Shown here piece after piece: positions 60,033-64,000 of a stretch of DNA of 64,000 bases. The stretch lies in the NCBI GenBank assembly GCA_964020085.1, contig CAXHUQ010000427.1, positions 25,968 through 89,967 of the forward strand, written 5' to 3'. Under the pieces are notes generated by a model. It was given only the letters and a program-made list of their open reading frames with translations. It searched no databases and was not told the DNA's origin. Both the position numbers and the translations under genes were made by a program. The stretch's first letter is position 1. Every line of letters begins with the position of its first letter. The DNA is from Micromussa lordhowensis. Taxonomy: Eukaryota; Cnidaria; Anthozoa; Scleractinia; Lobophylliidae.

Positions 60033-61115
60033 GGCCCTGTTCACATGGAAATGGGGGACCTCGGGCCGGTGAGGTCCCCCGCGTTGGTGGGTTAACCATA
60101 CAATCTTTTTTTGATCGCGTTCACATGTTAGGTGGGGTACCTCATCAAGGCGGGTTACCCGGTCAGCCGGTCCGTGTAACCCGCGTCGGTGGGGTGAGTT
60201 TTCTCCATGTGAAAGCTGCGGAGTGGAGTAACCCGCCAAACTTGGGTAATCAAATCACTGCCCCAAAGCCCGCCAAAACACACGACAGAACAACATGGCT
60301 ACCAACCGCTACGAGCGTGGCGAGTTATTTCGACGATTTCACCTTCAAAACTGCCACTGATGAAATATACAGTGCTAGCGACAATGTAAGCGTGGAATCG
60401 GAAGGCTTATCAGCGGAATAGAACTGAAGTTTTCCCTGCAACAACGACATTGAAGCGAAAAGCAGCTCCATCGGAACAAACGAAGAAAATGAAGGTTGCT
60501 TTTTATGTGTATGCTTAGTGACCGCGCGATTGCATTTTGGACCTCACCCCGCGTTCCCAGGGTTGTATGCGAAGACAAGTATTTATATTCTAATTCGCTA
60601 CCCCGCTCAAACGAATATAAAACATTTATCATGTAACAAGCAACCTCAATTGGGGTGTGTCAACACGAGCCGTATGCGACCCTCTTTATTATGCCTTCAT
60701 CAGCAGAATGGATGGAAATAATACAACAAACAGAATCTCGGAAATGTACAAAATTACAGCAAGAAAAACAACCCAACAAAATGATCTAAACTATGCTCGT
60801 ATAACAATCATTCAGTAAACATACAAAACGTGCTAAACCTTGCATAAAGCAGCGTGCGAAAAACTACGTCTAAGAGAAACCCCTGATCACTGGGTATTTA
60901 ATTTTGAGGGCGTAGGGACGGTCGTAAGACGCGAATGCATATAAATGAGAACAACTCAAATATATATAGCCTACCGCTAATGAAGCAACAGAACAGCATG
61001 CCATGTAACACCCCAAAGAAAAGGTTACATAACCCATGATAAATACATTTCTTTACCACGGGTAGGTGAGGTGCCTGACGTCACCGGGGATCCCCGCTTC
61101 CATGTGAACAGGCTC
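60033..61115. mobile_element. PIF/Harbinger-type MITE, 1083 bp, TAA target duplication
   Basis: The left end GGCCCTGTTCACATGG and the right end (reverse complement GAGCCTGTTCACATGG) are near-perfect inverted termini extending into GAAATGGGGGACC / GAAGCGGGGATCC. A TAA flanks both sides (60030-60032 and 61116-61118). A 3-bp TAA/TTA target and a GGCCCTGTT-like start are typical of PIF/Harbinger. A second inverted TTCACATG pair at 60120-60127 and 60206-60213 lies near the left end. No transposase is present. A 98-codon frame at 60125-60421 runs through the inverted terminal region and resembles no family I know; I regard it as chance. It would be moved in trans by an autonomous relative. Confidence 0.82.
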
Positions 61116-61118
61116 TAA

Positions 61119-61577
61119 TTCTGCCCAGCGGCTCATGGAAACGATCCGGATCCGCTAAACGGCCGAGAAAAATGTCTAACGGATAATCGTGAAGGTGACT
61201 AATGCTTGCACTGATCTGATCCAACCTTTACCGCTGATTAACTTTTTTGGTCACGTGCTAAGCAACGAGTTGAGCAAGTGAGTCAAATTTCATTCGCGAT
61301 CAAAACAACTTTACTTGTAAAGCCGTGTTTTGGTGGACTTCTTATTTATGCAAATAAATTGAACAAGTTCAATCGCCGCTTGGTTACTTAGGGAAGAATG
61401 GGAATAATTTCCACGAACAGCGCCAAAATCGCGCGACAGCATTCTTCCAGAAGTTGTCTAATTTTTCCTCTCGTTTAGGATGTTTCGGTTTATAATTATT
61501 TTGACCCGATTTATAACAGAAACTGTTATCGGTTTGCTCTAAATTTGATACTGGGTTCGTGATCAACGTAAAGGTGT
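61119..61577. other. Spacer between MITEs, nothing recognised
   Basis: The first 70 bases continue the TAACGG-rich tract. The remainder is AT-rich sequence without a convincing gene, RNA or repeat. Confidence 0.5.
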
Positions 61578-61678
61578 TTCAGGCAGCAAAGTTGCAAGTT
61601 ATTGAATCGCTTTCAAAACCCGCAACATGATGCCGTAACAAAATGTAATTCCGTAAAGTGGCCCTGTGCACCATGTTA
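61578..61678. repeat. Left part of a duplicated host segment, split by a MITE
   Basis: These 101 bp match 62775-62875 from TTCAGGCAGCAAAGTTGC through ATCGCTTTCAAAA and CGCAACATG to CACCATGTTA, with scattered substitutions and small indels. The similarity continues on the other side of the MITE at 62436, showing that one segment was interrupted by insertion at TTA. Confidence 0.85.
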
Positions 61679-61696
61679 AGATAATGTTACACGGGA

Positions 61697-61731
61697 CGAT
61701 TTTTAACGCAACATTGTTGCGTTAAAAATCG
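61697..61731. repeat. Perfect 17-1-17 palindrome at the MITE left end
   Basis: CGATTTTTAACGCAACA, a single T, then its exact reverse complement. Diverged versions recur at 62448-62480 and 62885-62917. Possibly a subterminal transposase-binding or fold-back structure. Confidence 0.9.
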
Positions 61732-61794
61732 ACGTCGTGTAACATGGCGCGCCGGACGATTTTTAACGCAACATTTTGTTTCGGCAACATGTTA

Positions 61795-61823
61795 CAGCAA
61801 TTTGAAGTTGATTCAAATTGCTG
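61795..61823. repeat. Perfect inverted repeat, 12-bp arms, 5-nt loop
   Basis: CAGCAATTTGAA, loop GTTGA, then TTCAAATTGCTG. It lies inside the 757-bp MITE, just after the terminal repeat region. Confidence 0.88.
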
Positions 61824-61948
61824 CAACATTGTTGCCCGAACGTTGTTGGAGTTGGTTCGTGTGGCCATCGACTTTTAACGCAACATTGTACCGGAATGCA
61901 CCACGCGAAAGCCGAAATAAATCGCGCGATCAGCCAACGTATTTTTTC

Positions 61949-62107
61949 ATGTCAACAAACGAAATGGCGGAGATTGTTGACAGTGAAGCCGCTCCAGTCG
62001 ACACATTTGTACCAGAAGCACGTCTTGATGACAACGATAGGCGTAAACTAATCGCTTTCTACAAGACGTGTCCCAATTTTGTGGGACACGTCCCTAAAAT
62101 TAATTAG
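61949..62107 (+). pseudogene. Possible N-terminal remnant of a transposon-borne DNA-binding protein
   Basis: Inside the MITE an open frame has M at 61949 (a second at 61964) and encodes about 52 residues, ending in TAG. Its composition looks coding: an acidic stretch (EIVDSEAAP) then DDNDRRKLIAFYKTCP. The RRKLIAFYKTCP part faintly resembles the first helix of MADF or Myb/SANT-like domains, which accompany PIF/Harbinger transposons. The frame then runs into a perfect inverted repeat (62065-62092) and stops, as if internally deleted. Too short for a firm call; chance is possible. Confidence 0.3.
62065..62092. repeat. Perfect inverted repeat, 11-bp arms, 6-nt loop
   Basis: GACGTGTCCCA, loop ATTTTG, then TGGGACACGTC. 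It overlaps the end of the possible protein remnant and may mark an internal-deletion joint produced during abortive repair. Confidence 0.88.
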
Positions 62108-62435
62108 CTGATGGTATGCACCTCTTTCCTCTCTCCTTCTAATCCAGCTCCTCGTCCAAATAACTCTCTCTCTCGACTTCTCAAAACATCCTCTTGTTAA
62201 AAACTGTCCATCAAAAGAAGAATCTGGAGGAATTTTACTTTCGTCCGCTGATTTGACTCGTCGTCCGCCATATTGTTGGCGGAAATGATGACGTTGTTAT
62301 TGATCGCGCGCGCAATGTTGCGTTAAAAATCGTGCCGTGTAACATGTTGTTGCCGCAACAATGTTGCGTTAAAAGTTGTCTCGTGTGACGTGGATTAATA
62401 ATCGCCGTTAAAAATCGTCTCGTGTAACATCACCT

Positions 62436-62693
62436 TTACACGATGTTGATTTTTAACGCAACAATGTTGTGTTAAAAATCGACGTTAAAACTCGGCGTCA
62501 AAAATCGGCCCGTGTAAAACCACGTTAACGTTTATGACAAGATAGAAACGAACTACAGCATGCAAATTGCGTGTGTGGATGTCACGGAGTCCCAGATATG
62601 CTAAACAAACTAATGTGCCCGTGTGTTGGAAACAACTTGACGAATTAGCGACATGTTTTGCTTTGGCGTCTTGTTCGTCGATTAAACGAGCTT
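62436..62693. repeat. Right part of the duplicated host segment
   Basis: Continues the segment interrupted by the 757-bp MITE. It matches 62873-63044 in TTACAC.ATGTTGATTTTT, GTGTGGATGTCACGGA, CAGATATGCTAAAC, GGAAACAACTTGACGA and CTTGTTCGTCGATT. It has about 90 bases not in the other copy, including CGGCGTCAAAAATCGGCC and a stretch around ATGACAAGATAG. Confidence 0.85.
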
Positions 62694-62774
62694 ACTTCTA
62701 CACGAAAGAACTTTTAACTCAACTTTGCTGCGTCAACGGTCGGTAACGGTATGTTTTTTAACGCAACATTGAAA

Positions 62775-63044
62775 TTCAGGCAGCAAAGTTGCAAGTTTTT
62801 TTATCGCTTTCAAAAACTCGCAACATGTTGCTCTAACAAAATGTTCCGTTAAAAGTCGCCCTGTACACCATGTTACACAATGTTGATTTTTAACGCAACA
62901 ATGCTGCGTTAAAAATCGGCTCGTGTAACATATCGCGTTGATGTTTGTGTGTGGATGTCACGGACTCTCAGATATGCTAAACGTGTGTGGAAACAACTTG
63001 ACGAATTAGCGAAATGTTTTGCTTTGGTGTCTTGTTCGTCGATT
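62775..63044. repeat. Uninterrupted (empty-site) copy of the duplicated segment
   Basis: This direct repeat joins, without a MITE, sequences that in the first copy are separated by 757 bp. It contains an imperfect 33-bp palindrome at 62885-62917 (GATTTTTAACGCAACA and its near reverse complement). The segment itself uses the same ATTTTTAACGCAACA motif as the MITE, so it is probably an older relative of that family. No coding frame. Confidence 0.85.
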
Positions 63045-63326
63045 TTTGGGTCGCAAAAGTGACATTAGCAGAGCAATACCTTCAAACCTATATGGCGACA
63101 AAGAAACATCATGCAACAAAAGCGACCTTCGTGAGTCGAGTTGTTTTGTTTTGAACGTTATGCAAATATAAGGCGTCACTAGCCACTACTGTCTCTGATC
63201 AGTGTTTCTCCGGAAATGATAATTTATTTTTTCAACGACTTTACAGCAAGGTTTATTGTAGAATTGCCTATTATAGTCTGTCTGTTTATTATAGTCTGTT
63301 TCGCTTAGCCATTCTCATGCACGTTA
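63045..63326. other. Spacer with one short tandem duplication
   Basis: Nothing coding is recognised. At 63270-63305 the phrase TATTATAGTCTGT occurs twice in close succession, a minor local duplication. Confidence 0.5.
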
Positions 63327-64000
63327 CATAACATAACATAATTTATTCATGATGAAAAAAAAAATAAACAATAACAATAAATACGAGGTTAACCCTATAA
63401 CGTTTCCAGAAATTAAAAGCTAGAACAAACTTCATATTACATCCAATGCCCTAGGATAAAACTATTTACATATTTACAAATTAAGAAAAGACTTCAATCT
63501 GGTTTTAAAATTTTTAAAAGATTCAGCTTCAACTACGCGAAGTGGTAGGTTGTTCCAATCCGTTACTATGTGAACAAACAATGAATATTTGTAAGGGTTT
63601 AATTTTGCGCTTTTTCACAAATAACTTAAAAGGATGATTAGCACGTGTCCGGTATCTAAAGCTAGTTCGAAAAAGTCGCTAAAGTTCAATACGGTTTTAA
63701 ACACTCTACAAGGGAGATATAGTGTCTGCGTTTATCTGAGGTAGGCCAATTTAAAATTTTGAGACGGTCTTCATACTCCATATCTCCTCGTCTTTGTCCT
63801 AATGCAAGGCTCGATGCTCTCCTCTGGACTTTTTCAAGTGCTAGAATGTCTTTGACTAGATATGGAAACCAGACTGGAGCGACACATTCGAGAATAGGTC
63901 GCACTAAGGTCTTATACAGGGTACAAAAAGCTTCTACATTTGAGGGTCCAAGCGTTCGGTAGACGACACCGTTGCAGTGAAACTAAATACGAAGTTGACT
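63327..64000 (-). mobile_element. 3' end of a CR1/Rex-like non-LTR retrotransposon
   Basis: On the minus strand the end of a reverse-transcriptase ORF is followed by about 150 bases of AT-rich 3' UTR with an AATAAA (63347-63342), finishing in a short (ATGTT)n tract at about 63341-63327. A short microsatellite tail in place of poly(A) is typical of CR1/L2-type LINEs. The element continues off the right edge, so its 5' part and full length cannot be judged. Confidence 0.75.
63474..64000 (-). pseudogene. Frameshifted C-terminal region of a LINE ORF2 (after the RT domain)
   Basis: The longest intact piece (63904-63686) has VRPILECVAPVWFPYL, then LEKVQRRASSLALG and YEDRLKILNWPTSDKRR, the conserved region just C-terminal to the reverse transcriptase in CR1/Rex/jockey-type LINEs. 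Downstream blocks fall in other frames: VFKTVLNFSDFFELA, RTRANHPFKLFVKKRKIK, YSLFVHIVTDWNNLPLRVV and KTRLKSFLNL followed by TAA at 63476-63474. WNNLP is a family hallmark. At least four frameshifts (near 63690, 63652, 63595 and 63512) show it is dead. Upstream, YKTLVRP is preceded by an in-frame TAG near 63975. Confidence 0.85.

Larger units (their letters stand above)
61679..62435. mobile_element. PIF/Harbinger-like MITE, 757 bp, TTA target duplication
   Basis: Ends are AGATAATGTTACACGGGACG and, inverted, AGGTGATGTTACACGAGACG, both running into ATTTTTAACG. TTA flanks both sides (61676-61678 and 62436-62438), while the paralogous empty site at 62873-62875 has a single TTA, which proves the insertion boundaries. 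The interior has several perfect hairpins and a short open frame that may be a transposon-protein remnant. No transposase is visible. The TTA target fits PIF/Harbinger. Confidence 0.87.

Noticed and set aside
60018..60239. 73-codon minus-strand frame across the MITE left end
   Set aside because: It spans the target site and terminal repeat, so it cannot be an original gene.
60125..60632. Open frames of 98 and 85 codons in the 1083-bp MITE
   Set aside because: The first begins in the inverted terminal region and has no recognisable domain; the second is antisense to it. Treated as chance.
61384..61566. 60-codon minus-strand frame
   Set aside because: Low-complexity composition, no domain, no supporting context.

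Overview
The window looks like a metazoan nuclear genome, most likely an anthozoan cnidarian (coral or sea-anemone relative). This is an inference from four things: a single-exon rhodopsin-class receptor with a divergent motif set, AT-rich flanks carrying a tRNA-derived repeat of a kind I associate with corals, PIF/Harbinger-type MITEs, and a CR1/Rex-like LINE tail. No species can be named.

Layout. Positions 1-57799 (about 90% of the window) are one uninterrupted head-to-tail satellite array that runs off the left edge. Its unit is a dimer of two related monomers, A (159 bp) and B (134 bp), giving 293 bp. The first 51519 bp hold 174 such dimers plus four 134-bp A/B hybrid monomers; the arithmetic closes exactly with a single 1-bp insertion near 2566. 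Positions 51520-57693 hold 21 near-identical copies of a diverged 294-bp variant, and a truncated copy ends at about 57799. Shared private mutations show nested block duplications inside the array (1172, 1892, 2051 and 2930 bp offsets). Most private changes are C-to-T or G-to-A at CpG.

Only 58 bp beyond the array lies the stop codon of the one intact protein gene, a 339-residue seven-helix receptor on the minus strand (58877 to 58858-57858 region). Its start follows an in-frame stop and a good 3' splice-site context, which suggests a 5'-UTR intron. Upstream of it, 58947-59162 is an element with 42-bp inverted ends around a complete 73-nt tRNA-like cloverleaf.

The right flank is transposon territory. 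60033-61115 is a 1083-bp PIF/Harbinger-type MITE with TAA target duplications, inserted in a TAACGG-rich stretch. 61679-62435 is a 757-bp MITE with TTA target duplications, sitting in a segment whose uninterrupted (empty-site) copy follows at 62775-63044. 63327-64000 is the frameshifted 3' end of a CR1/Rex-like LINE on the minus strand that runs off the right edge. I find no CRISPR array, rRNA gene or bacterial-type operon. The satellite is the dominant and most unusual structure; I see no protein-coding system hidden within it.
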